DNA of 64,000 nt from Parus major (taxonomy: Eukaryota > Chordata > Aves > Passeriformes > Paridae). Under the pieces are notes generated by a model. That model was not told the DNA's origin and searched no databases. It saw only the letters and a program-made list of their open reading frames with translations. The first letter of the stretch is position 1; the number at the start of each line of letters is the position of its first letter. The DNA lies in contig NC_031774.1 of the NCBI RefSeq assembly GCF_001522545.3, positions 53,269,300 through 53,333,299 on the forward strand. The letters are read 5' to 3'. Of this stretch, positions 12,206 to 22,685 are shown one piece after another. A program made the translations under genes and the position numbers.

Positions 12206-14880
12206 ACTGAAATGCCAGCAAAGGGAAGGAAGGTATTGTCACTACCTCCTGTCACTCAGATCTCTTTAAAACACTCATGTTGTTTCAAATCTCACATTGC
12301 TTTTATCTCACTATCACTTATAAGACCATTACAAATAATAAATCCTTCCTGGGATGCCCCATTTTATGGACCAAAGCAATTCTGTGTTCACAGGAACAAT
12401 TTTCCTTCCTTATATATATCCCCTAGAGCAAAACTGCGGGTGCTGGAGTTGCTTTCCCAATGAAAAAAAATATCAGAGACTTAAAAGATTAGGCTGTGGA
12501 AGGTAATGGATTATACTGATGGACTCAACCACCTACATTTCCTTGAAGAGCCTAAGTGTCTCCAGATCTGACCACAAGCTGCTGAGTAACACACTGAGTA
12601 ATTTAGACAGTGGACAAAGGCCTTGAAACAGAACGAGACACTCCTGTTAATCAGCACTAACATCTTCTGCTTGTTGTCTTTCTTACAGCCCCCAGCACAG
12701 AGCCTCTCCACCATGTGCCCCCCTCCAAGGGCAGCAGCAGCTGGCCCATGGGAATGGGAGGTGATGCCACAGAGATCAGACACTGTCTTTGTCTGTTCTT
12801 GTTGCTACTTGTCCTTCCAGGGAGAAATCCATGCATTCAGATTACTGCAAATTACTCAGAAATCTCTCTTCACCCCCTCACAGCTGCTGTGTAACTTGCA
12901 CAGATGTCCAGGCCTTTGTTGGATTTGACTCACGGACTTCAAGCAAAGTTTTGTCTGCTCTTGCCAGATTTTCTTTTAATGTGCTTTTTACAGAAGTATT
13001 AAACTGAGCTACCAAATCCTGTCTTCATTTTTCCATCTCTTCTGCTCTTGATGCTTTCAAATGAATAAACTGTAACTCTGGCCCTTACTATGTTGGCAAA
13101 TTAGTTTAAGCAGTGAGTTAAATAAGATTAATTCAATTCTGCTGTAACTTATCTTGGTGAAAATCTGAAAGTTTTACTGTAAAATTGTTTGGGTTATGCC
13201 ATTGTGGGAAAAATAATAAAAATAATAAAGTTAGGTTAGCAGCAGCAGAATTAGATTAGTACTTCCAAAATATCTGGAACTTCATCATCTTTGTCCTGAC
13301 CAGTGAAGTCTGGTCATCCTGCCACTTCAATTTCTTTTAAAATTCTGGATGTTGAGCTCCAAAGCATGAGCAGAACTTGTGAGCAGAGGGACAGAAAGCT
13401 GGATAGGATAACCTAGTTTATTACATCCACATGAAATACAATTTAATTCCACATGTATTGTACAAAGAGGACCAAAAGGGTTCTTCATATAACTTTTCAA
13501 GACGTAAGGATTACTGGCCAAAGAACTTCAGCAGATGTTTTCAATATATCTTTCCTGATGGAGATGTATCTTTTTACATATGAATCTCACCTAGCTCTCC
13601 CACAGACTTGAAGCAGCCCAGTTTTCTCCTAATGGGATAAAAGATCACATTTCCTATGTCTTTCATAAATTTCATGCCTAATTAAGTTCTCATTAATGGG
13701 GTTGAGAAGGCCATCTTTATTTCCATCACACACATTTTTGCGCTTGTGGGAGATTTTTTTGTTTTTTACTTGGATTTCTCTGGCTCTCTGGATTTTTAGA
13801 GTTTTGTGGCTTGTTTTTTTCCCTTTTTCTATTTTGTGATTCACTTGTCAAGCAGAACTGTCAGGGCAAAAAGCTGTGTGCCATTTACCCAGTACCATTT
13901 GGTTTTCTGGTCTATTCAAATTTGTTTGATTTTTTTTTAACCTGGAGAGTGACAGAAATGACAAAAATTCTTTCTCACCAGCTGATGCTTTGGAGGCAGC
14001 CATGTGGCTGACAACAGTGCCACCCTGTGTCCCTGCAGGCTGGGGGACCCACTGAAAACTCATTTATTAAACCCTTCCTAGCCACACCAGTTTCCTCCTC
14101 CTCTCCCACATCCACTAGCAGACTCCTTTCCTGATACTTCCTGGCAATTATTCACTTTCTGAGCCTCCTCTTTAACTTTCTGCCAGGAGATGAATTTATG
14201 GCTGCCTGGCAGAGAGCAGCCTTCAGAGCAGCACAAATAACCATTTGAATAAGGCACCTTTCCTGAAACAGTTCTGGTCCGTAGTTTGGATAGAAATGGT
14301 TTGATGAAGCTGCAAATCAATATTACTCTGTAAATTTTTAATGTTCACACCATGTGAAATGCTGTAAATAAAATAAGCCAACCACAATAGACTATTCTTT
14401 GTAGTTCATTTTAAAAAATGTCTGTTCAGCAGTATGGCTAACTACTCGCTGTAGATATGGCTTTAAAACTGTCTAGGCTAATACATCAAGACCAGAATTT
14501 GAATAACCTCTAGTGGCAGGCAATTTTTCAGAACTCCCAAATACTACAATAAGTAAAACTAGAATTTTTTTTTTCAAGTTATGTGCTAAAACGGACAGGT
14601 CAGAAAATAAGTAAAATGAGAACAAGATTCCTGCACTGCCATGTTTATTAATCCAGCAAAGGGTTGTTAATAAATATAGGTGAGCTCAGAGTGGAGAACT
14701 CAGAGCTCGATTTCAGCCCTGGCTGCACATAGTTCACCTGGGAGTTTGGAGCTGGGGGATTTCTCATGAAGTGACCCCGTTATAGGAGAGAGTAAGTACC
14801 ATTTTTGTTACCTTGGATCCAGGCTTTAAAGGTTTTCTTTTTCAGTCCTAACCCATTATCTGTTTCCAAAGATGTATTTT
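12206..14880. other. Non-coding stretch, no gene seen
   Basis: No gene or known repeat. A good polypyrimidine acceptor-like CTTTCTTACAG ends at 12687, but no matching donor with an open frame was found. T-rich tracts occur at 13755-13830. Confidence 0.55.
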
Positions 14881-15160
14881 ACAAGAGGAACAACAGGTAA
14901 TGGCTGTAAATTGAAAGAGAGGATTTCTCAGTTGGATGTAAGGAAGAAATTCCTTACTGTGATGGTGGTGAGGCCCTGGCACAGGTTTTCCAGAGAATCT
15001 GTGGATGCCCCATCCCTGGGAGAGTTCAAAGCCAGGCTGGATGGGGCTCTGAGCAGCCTGGTTTGGTGGAAGGTGTCCCTGCCCGTGGCTGAGGATTTGG
15101 AACTGGATGATCTTTAAGGTCCCTTTCAACCCAAACCACCTATGATTCTAGAAGTCTATG
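14881..15160 (+). mobile_element. CR1 LINE, 3' end, 5'-truncated
   Basis: This is a clear avian CR1 3' terminus: AAGGAAGAAATTCCTTACTG, GTGGTGAGGCCCTGGCACAG, GATGCCCCATCCCTGGGAGA, GGCTGGATGGGGCTCTGAGC, GAAGGTGTCCCTGCCC and GGAACTGGATGATCTTTAAG in the normal order, ending in TATGATTCTA. Only the last 280 bp of the element remain, the usual result of incomplete reverse transcription. The terminal octamer array is short and partly mutated (GAAGTCTATGA). The plus-strand 81-codon frame at 14872-15117 and the minus frames here are shadows of the repeat. Confidence 0.95.
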
Positions 15161-16411
15161 AACCAGAACAAAAGAGCAAAATAATAAACTAAGCATTTGT
15201 GACAGCAGGACACAAAACCAAAACAAAACCACAAACCAGCCTCCCCAAGAAACACCCAAGCATGAAAAGCAAACATAAACAGAAACTGCAGCATAAAACC
15301 TCACCTTTTGTAACTTTGATTCTTAGCAGTGCCTTCCCCAGAGTATCTCAGTGGGAGATGTGTCACTGTGGAGACAGATTGATGACTTTTCCACCAGTGG
15401 TATGTCAGTGACTGATTTGATGGCCCAGTCATAGAGGCTGCCACGTGGGGGATATTGGTACAGTGTTCAATCTCACCCTGCTGGCAGAGTGAGCACTGCT
15501 TGAAGCAATACACAAAAGCCTGGTCTAGGAGAATGTACATAGAAGGTTGTGTGCTGTTCTACAGGAGCACCCTCTTCTATTTCAGAACACACCTCACATC
15601 CTGCTCTCTTGGCTTTTCACAAGGGGAGGGGAAAGAGGGTGACAAAGCAAAGCACAAAGGGTTTTTTTGGCCTGAAGTCTCTCTGGAGGGAAAACAAAGA
15701 TTGGCTCATAATATTGACAGCTGATCAGCAAAGTCCAAATCATTGTTTCTTTACTTGCATCCTAAATCTGTTGTGAAGCAGCTGAATAATTCCTGGCACA
15801 TCCTCACTCTCCTGTTGGAAAAAAAAACCCCACACTTTCATGTCCCAGGTTGGCCTCTGTGTTGGAGTTCCATTTCCATAGGATAATGGGACAGTTGAGG
15901 CAGCTGTGAGATGAGATCAGGCTCCTCAGGGTTTTATCTAGTTATTCATTGCAAACCTTCAAGGGCAGCAGAGCCTCTTCAGGTAACCTGTTGCTGTGTT
16001 TTGCTCTCCCCAATGGTTTATCCCCATGTCCAGGCTGAATTTAGTCTGTTTCAACTTATGCCTGTTGCATAAGTCTGTCCAGTCACAATATTGGGACAAA
16101 ATTGCTGCTTTGGTCCACTTCATAATTTTCCTGACCATTTTTCCTAATATCCCAGTGTATCCAATGGTTAAATCCTCTGGAAAAATCTTCCTATCAAAAT
16201 TAGAATTACCTGTACGTACAATTTGTCAACTATTTATATATTTTAATACAGTTAATAAAGGTGCTGGAGATACTAAGTACTCCTCCATATTCCCCTGTAT
16301 TCCCAAGTAGGAAATTTGTCCATTATCACATGCAACATCAATTAAGATTCCCAAACCCTGAGAAGATTCTGTCTGTGTGTGAGACAGGTAGAAAAGGCAG
16401 CCCTGTACCCA
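15161..16411. other. Non-coding stretch, no gene seen
   Basis: Starts with an A-rich region just after the CR1 tail (15160-15300). No gene or further repeat recognised. Confidence 0.55.
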
Positions 16412-16516
16412 GAGTGTGAGCAGGAGACAAGGTTCAGTCCTGAGCTCCATCACTGAGCAGACAGATGTCCTTACACAAACAACCCTGCTCTCACTTTCTC
16501 ATATGTAAAAACAGGA
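16412..16516 (+). mobile_element. MIR-like SINE remnant
   Basis: The order GGTTCAGTCCTGAGCTCCAT, CACTGAGCAGACAGATGTCC, TCTCACTTTCTCATATGTAA, AAACAGG parallels the MIR core (GGTTCGAATCC...CTCCACCACTTAC...GTGACC...CCTCAGTTTCCTCATCTGTAAAATGG), with many substitutions. MIR is an ancient tRNA-derived SINE present as old copies in amniotes. The divergence makes the edges uncertain. Confidence 0.5.
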
Positions 16517-18637
16517 TTTCAATGCTAGGATTTTGCCCCAGGGGTGCAATTCATAACTTATGATACATTCCTCAGATAACATCAGGGGCTCTATATGCAC
16601 TGCAAAAAATATTTTCCTAACATATTATCCATTAAATTGCATGTTTCAGAGGAAAGAGCAGGCTGAAAATCTGTTGTATCTTTCAAACTGTCCAGGACAT
16701 AGTCAGCCTGGGTCAATAGACTACCAGGACGGTGATGACCTTGACAATTAAACTTTCTCCCAGGAAGAAAAAAAAAACCCCACTGTGCAGAGCATGGAGG
16801 ATTAAATACTTCACCTTCTGTCTCAGCTCAAGTCCAAACAAAAATCTCAATGATCTTACTAAACTCACATTCCAAAAATGAAGGGAGAGTATTTCAGTGC
16901 TCTTCACACATATCTGGCCTTCTTTTCTTTTTAGTAAAACTTTCTGCAGTATTTTAAAAGACAAAACAGGACATTGATGAATAGGAATTGCTTCTCCTTC
17001 TTCTCTCCAAAGTCAAAATCAATTTTTTTAATCTTTGATAAATGACATCACCAGATGATCCTCAGCTTTTTTATTTTCCCACTTCCTGCACAAATGCTTG
17101 GCAAAGGCTGATACTCCCTGAAGACCATACAAAATCAGTTACTCAGCAATTGGTAGATGAGAACTTGGGACTTCCATATCCTGCTGCCAGCTTAGTGACT
17201 AAAAATGAAAAGTCCAGGGATAAACCCTCTGTTCTATCTTATTCCTCCAGCACAGTCATACACTGTTGGGGTTACAATGGCTCTCAGACAGACACAGATC
17301 CGTGCAGGGTGTGGCACAGGGATAAATGTTGGTGGATATTCACAGTGAGTTCGTTCCAAGCTTGAGGAAAAGAGCATGAATCTTCTTTGAAACTCTGGCA
17401 AGTGAAGGTCAGTGTCTAGGGATCATCTAGAGAAAGAGAAAAGCGTGAATGGATAATGTAAGCCTGCATTTTTCATTACTTTAGCCACAGCTTTAAAACT
17501 TTATTATGACAAGGAAAATTCTGATTTTATGTGCTGAACATCCAACTGGTAAAAGCTCCCTAAATGAGTGTCAGGAAAGATCACCATACTGCCAACATAG
17601 AAATGGATATTACAAAACATCATAGTGGAGTAGTCAAATTAAGCTGAAAAATTGTCCTAACTGAGACATCTTCCCAAAACAGTACAGTGTGAGTTATCCT
17701 GAAGTTTTGTAGAAGAAAAGGCAGAACCAAATCAGAACAAATTCAAGCTACAGCATAACATGAACCACTGCACCAGAAAACACTTACTGAGCCCATTCTG
17801 GTTTACCAGCCCATCCTCCAGCCTGACTTGAGAAGAGCAAGAAGGGGCAGACAGACAGACATCACTCATGAATGCACACAAACACACACAAACATCTGGA
17901 TTATTTTCAGAGCAAATTTTTCCTCTGTGAAACACTCCTTAATGGGTTTCCCAAAAGGTTGCACTACTCCTTATGAGGCTGGCTCTGTTTACTTGGCATT
18001 CAAGGCCATGTAGTGATTTGTTAATGTATAGATCTGTCACAACTAATAAATCTTTACAGCATTATGGATGACATTATTATTTTTGATCAAGATTACAGCA
18101 TTGGCTGGCTGATGTGGTTGATAGCAATGCTTACAGGATATCACCTAAAAAAAAACCCCCAGTATAATTCAGAGCATGGATCCATTTAAATATTAATGGC
18201 ACAATGATATTGATGGCAACAGTATTCCTGCAGAGGCTTCAAACCATGTTCTCCACACATGCATTCATAGTATTAGGCAGCTGAAAGAGCACTTCCTGGG
18301 GGCTGGATGCTGATTGTACTGCAGAAACATTCATGTGCAGCTGCTTGTGGGAGGAGGTCTAGGGCAGGAGGGAAACTGGTTCACATATAAGTGTGAATGC
18401 AAACACACAAATTGAGTTCCTACAGCAGAAGTGAAATAAATCCTAATTCACTTGCTGTACTATGCTGGGGTGACATGTAAGGCTTAAAGAAAAAGACACT
18501 ATATATAGCAAAAAAAAAATTAGTGTACAGCATAAATAGCATATGTGCCAAATGAATTCTATAATAAAGCAGATGCAGCAGATTATATTTAATAATGTTT
18601 GACAATTCCCTATGCAGCTAATGGTTTGTTAGAAATT
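16517..18637. other. Non-coding stretch, no gene seen
   Basis: No gene or strong repeat. A (CAGA) run with CACACAAACACACACAAAC lies at 17850-17892. Reading frames are short and unsupported. Confidence 0.55.
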
Positions 18638-18659
18638 AGTCCCTAATGTTTTAGGGACT
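18638..18659. other. Perfect 9-bp stem-loop
   Basis: AGTCCCTAA is followed by the four-base spacer TGTT and its exact complement TTAGGGACT. It is a short, perfect inverted repeat. The stem is too short for a microRNA precursor and nothing around it extends the pairing. Confidence 0.7.
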
Positions 18660-20323
18660 GCTGGCATTTACAGTCATTTGCTTTGTCTTAATTTACAATG
18701 TTTGTGTGTTGTGTGCTGTTTAGCCTGCTCCTTGCAGTTTTATGATCTTTCTTGGCTTGTTGGGATTTCAAATGTTGTTTTAACTCACTAGCTACTGTAA
18801 TAACACAATGTTCATGGGAAGAATTTCATAAAATACCTTTTTAGGACTTCATTCCCATTTTCCTCTCCATTACGCAAGGAAAGCCCATTCTGCTTTGACA
18901 TCCAAACTCCTGTGAGACCTACTTGTTGCCAAACATGTAACTTCTAGTTCCAGATTTCATGGTATGAGCAAATAAATGGGGAATGCATCGTGCCAGGCAC
19001 AAAAGGCAATTCAGATTGCACTGAGGATCCTGCACTAGCAGATTCAAGTGATATAGCAAACCCATTTTAGCTATAAATGCCCTTTCATCGAACTGTTTAA
19101 ATACTCAAAAAACCACACATAATTATTTTACATCTTTCTGAAATAAATAACTAAAATCAAGGTTATGTCCATTGTCCGGGAGGATGAATTAAGCCACAAG
19201 AATGAATCCATGAGCATTACTCACAATGCCAGACACTCCACAGAGAACTGAATACCAAAAGTTCATTGCTTCTCTTCCAGTTCTCCCAACTGTTCAAAAT
19301 TACAAGAAATTATTTCTTCCTACAAACTTTAGCTTGACTAAGAAATGCTGGACAAGCATGAGAGCATGGGATCCTCATGTGTTGAATGAGAAGTGAAAGC
19401 AAAGGCTCAAAACAGCAGGATGAGGCCACAGATGCCATAATACCCCTAAAATAAAACCCAGGAAATATTGTTCTTCTGTGCCAGAAATTCCAGGTTTGCT
19501 TAAAGGAGAAGAAGTACTGGCTGTTTGTAGTCACAAAGGTGAAAGCCCAACTTCTCCTTGGGAACACTTTAGTTCTGCTCAGGTCTCCTTGCAGTGATCT
19601 GCCAGAGAAATGGGGACAGACTCTGGATGGAGGACACTGCAGAATGCCAGAGGTGTTCCAGAACACAGCCATGGCAGGAAGAAGCTCTGTGCCAAGGGAC
19701 AGCCTTGTCTGCATGACCTCTGAGTGGTGAACCAAGTTTTTTAGGTCAAGTTTAGAAAAGTCTGAAGTTTGCAATAGCAAGAATTTTATTTGTTTTTTTT
19801 AATCAACATGGGCTTGTTGAGACCAAACCTTAGTCCCATTCTTAATCTGGAACACAGATGTTTCTAACATTTACCTATATTTTTTATTCCTACTAGTTCA
19901 GCAGTGCTTGTAGCTGGAGCCAACAAGCCTGAAAATGGAAATAGATTAAATCTCAAGAGCTCACAGTTTGCTTGCAGCCAACACATAGTATTGCATAGCA
20001 TTGGTCTGCTCAAGTCCTGCAACTTCCCTCCTTCATTTCCTTCATTCTCTCCTCAAGTCTTCCAGCAATAAGAATATTCATCATCAAACTCAGATCATTG
20101 GTAAAATAAAGATACAACCCTTTAGTGCTGGTTATGAATGATTGTGGCTTCTAGGAAGGGAGATAAATGAGTGTCTCCGTGGAACTAGACAAATTTGACT
20201 AACTATGGTTTATAACAGTAACTCATTCTTCAGTGAAATGGCAAGGTCAGACATAAGTGTGAATTAGTCCAATCCTAACTAAAACAACTATGTACAATGT
20301 TAAATGCCTGGGGAAAAAAAAAT
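18660..20323. other. Non-coding stretch, no gene seen
   Basis: No gene or known repeat. The 156-codon minus frame at 19310-19780 has no domain, signal or splice support and is probably chance. Confidence 0.55.
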
Positions 20324-20431
20324 GGATTTATTTTTGGTTTTATTTTTGGTTTTATTTTTGGTTTTATTTTTGGTTTTATTTTTGGTTTTATTTTTGGTTT
20401 TATTTTTGGTTTTATTTTTGGTTTTATTTTG
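20324..20431. repeat. 12-bp minisatellite, about nine units
   Basis: The unit GGTTTTATTTTT is repeated seven times without change (20336-20419), with one degenerate unit at each edge (GGATTTATTTTT at 20324, GGTTTTATTTT at 20420). Because the period is a multiple of three and the unit has no stop in some frames, it produces apparent proteins on both strands, GFIF repeats on plus and KIKP repeats on minus. Neither is likely to be real. The very low divergence between units suggests recent expansion. Confidence 0.97.
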
Positions 20432-21385
20432 GATTTTTCAGAGTTTAATATAAAAAAAGACAAAATTTGTTTCATGTTTGAGAAAAAAATAGAAAAAGTG
20501 CATCTAGGTGCACAACCTTCTCCCTTCTCTGTGTGTGCAATTTGTCAGAATGTGGCTGAGTTCAAAGTATTTGAGTGTGAAAGGTAGATGATCTTGATGT
20601 ATAGAGTGAAGTTTCACAGGGGACACATTCCCAGGATATAAGTCAGACTAGCTGCCATCTCAAGCACAGTTTTGATCCACCTGCATATACATTTGAAAGG
20701 AGCCATGAAATTCATTCATATACTGGGCTGCTTCAAGGAAATGTATTTAAATGTGGTAACAGAGTGAAAGGTAGAAAGATTTGTCATCTGGAAATGTGCT
20801 CACATCACAAAAGGTGCCAGCTCAAAATGGCAAAATCTAGAAGGGCATAAAAAGTGCAGAAGAGATAAAGACATCAGTCTCTCCCTCTGAGCAGCTGATG
20901 GCTGAGGAGAAATCCTGTTTGATTTTACTCCATGGCCTTTTCCTTTCCCTCTGAAAACTGACAGGGTGTAATTAAGCACCAGTAACTCCAAAGACCCTGA
21001 CTGTTTAAGCTACATATATTCTATAATTACTTCTTTAGTGCTACCTGGACTGCAGCTCTGAGTTAGATCTTATTCAGCAATTCTCCTCCAGCTTTTTACA
21101 GAAGCCACCACAGTCCAGCTCTTTGACATGTTTGGGGTGTAATGCGTGTAATGAACAGCAGAAAAAGGAAGCTGTCGCTGTCTCAAAACCCCTTCAAGAT
21201 AGTTCTTTTTCAGAGTCCAGATCTCTGAAGAACACCAGTTTCTCTCAATCTAACTATAACCCTAATTTGAAGCACTAAACACTAATGCTAGTAAACCACC
21301 CTGCTAAAAGATGTCAGGAAAATTCAATCCCTGCCAATGTCACTGGGGCAACACAATTATCAAGGACGTACCTCGACTTACACAA
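20432..21385. other. Non-coding stretch, no gene seen
   Basis: No gene or known repeat recognised between the minisatellite and the palindrome. Confidence 0.55.
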
Positions 21386-21407
21386 AGAAAGCTCAGCTGA
21401 GCTTTCT
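21386..21407. other. 22-bp perfect palindrome centred on an E-box
   Basis: The half-site AGAAAGCTCAG is followed directly by its exact complement CTGAGCTTTCT with no spacer. The centre is CAGCTG, an E-box bound by many bHLH factors, and the inner GCTCAGC/GCTGAGC arms resemble Maf half-sites. It could bind a symmetric dimer or be a chance palindrome. Confidence 0.85.
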
Positions 21408-22607
21408 GAAGGATACCACTGCTGTTTAGTTTTCAATTCCCAGGGTCTATCACACCATCTTGATGCTCAAAGACCTCAATTCATCTTGCTGTCATATCCA
21501 CCCATCACCTACGACGTGCTTTTCGAATGAGGTTCATCCTGCCTGCTAGCATAACGCAGTCATCATCTGTCCTGTCATCTGAAAAATATAAATGTTTCAT
21601 GCTCCTCTAATAAATCTGCTACAATATTTGCTGTTGCTTGTGCAATCCAGGGCCCTGTTTCATGGAATATTTATAAATCACTTGCCTGGTGATAATGTTC
21701 ATTGCTAATTGTGAATGTCTTCCTGCCTCCCGCCCCAGTATGCAGGGCAAGAGAGGTGCTCCAGCATGGATCTGAGCTGTGTCTGTTCCCACTGCCTTTC
21801 CCAACACAGCAGAGTGGAAGAGGGAAAGCTTACCATGTGCAGATAAAAGCAACATCAAAATCTTTTTGCCTGATTTCACATTTAATGAGAGAAACTGCAG
21901 GAGGAAAATTGCAGAAGAAAATTGTTTGAGATTATTAACACAAAAAGTTACATTTTGTCATCCCCCACACCTTTCTTCCACCTGGGTGCTGCCTTTAAAT
22001 GGTCCCAAAAAGTCAATTGCACCACCTAACATATTTTCCTTTTTCCTGTGTATATATTTTCCTCTGTCCAAAACTTATGGTTTGATAGTTTCCAGGAAAA
22101 ACAGGTCATGGGAAGTTACTGCTTGCCAAAGAGAGTTTCACTTCAAGTAAGTCATCTACTCATTAGAAAGTTCAAATACTGGGAAAGCTGGGACAGTAAA
22201 AGGATAGAATTGTGATTACCTTTTTTTTTTGCATTTTGGCCAGAACTGGAGAAATGCCCTCTGCTCTTAGATTATGTGAGGTAAAGAGGTGGAGTTTTCC
22301 TTTCTTCTTGGAGGTGGAGAGAAGGGCATGAGGAAACAGGAGAGTGCTTGGACACATCATCTGTATTTCCATGACATCCAGACACTTCAGCCAGTATAGA
22401 GTCCTTGGCCCTAATACTGTAGCTGAAAGCCTTTGATTTCTTCCAAATTTCTTAGACCCAAAATGAGCAAGACAGGCCAGGAAAAGGGAGTTTTCTCCCT
22501 GGTTTTCAAAAGGGATCTTAGGACCCTGAGCAGTCAACTTCTCGTGCTCATTTGTCACTCTGAAAATTAAGATTTCTGATAATGTTTTCATAGTTTTAGT
22601 TACTTAC
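21408..22607. other. Non-coding stretch, no gene seen
   Basis: A 139-codon minus frame at 22172-22591 lies just downstream, on the minus strand, of the candidate exon at 22608-22685. It is in the position of an intron and matches no family I know. Confidence 0.5.
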
Positions 22608-22685
22608 CTTGAGAGTCTGGTAAACATAAGTTATCACATTCCTTCTGAGAAACTGTTTTGATGGATGTTCCTCATGACCAGTGTG
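22608..22685 (-). CDS. Weak candidate internal exon, protein not recognised
   Basis: On the minus strand a pyrimidine-rich TTTCCACCTTCCCAAG precedes 78 open bases (26 codons, phase 0 at both ends). They end in CTCAAG followed by the donor GTAAGTAA, a full consensus match. The peptide begins HTGHEEHPSKQFLRRN and ends VITYVYQTLK. The acceptor is poor (AAG rather than CAG), and a perfect donor is expected about once by chance in DNA of this size. No family recognised. Confidence 0.2.

Noticed and set aside
11665..12463. Several long reading frames on both strands
   Set aside because: They run through 478 Ns of the assembly gap, and the real sequence flanking the gap is short.
19310..19780. 156-codon minus-strand frame
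   Set aside because: Composition and length fit chance. No family, signal peptide or exon boundary.
20275..20587. Repeat proteins of GFIF or KIKP type
   Set aside because: They are translations of the 12-bp minisatellite, whose period preserves the frame on both strands.
21779..22150. Possible exon ending at TTCAA/GTAAGT near 22147
   Set aside because: The only nearby acceptor (TAGTTTCCAG) is weak and the 51-base open stretch is too short to separate from chance.
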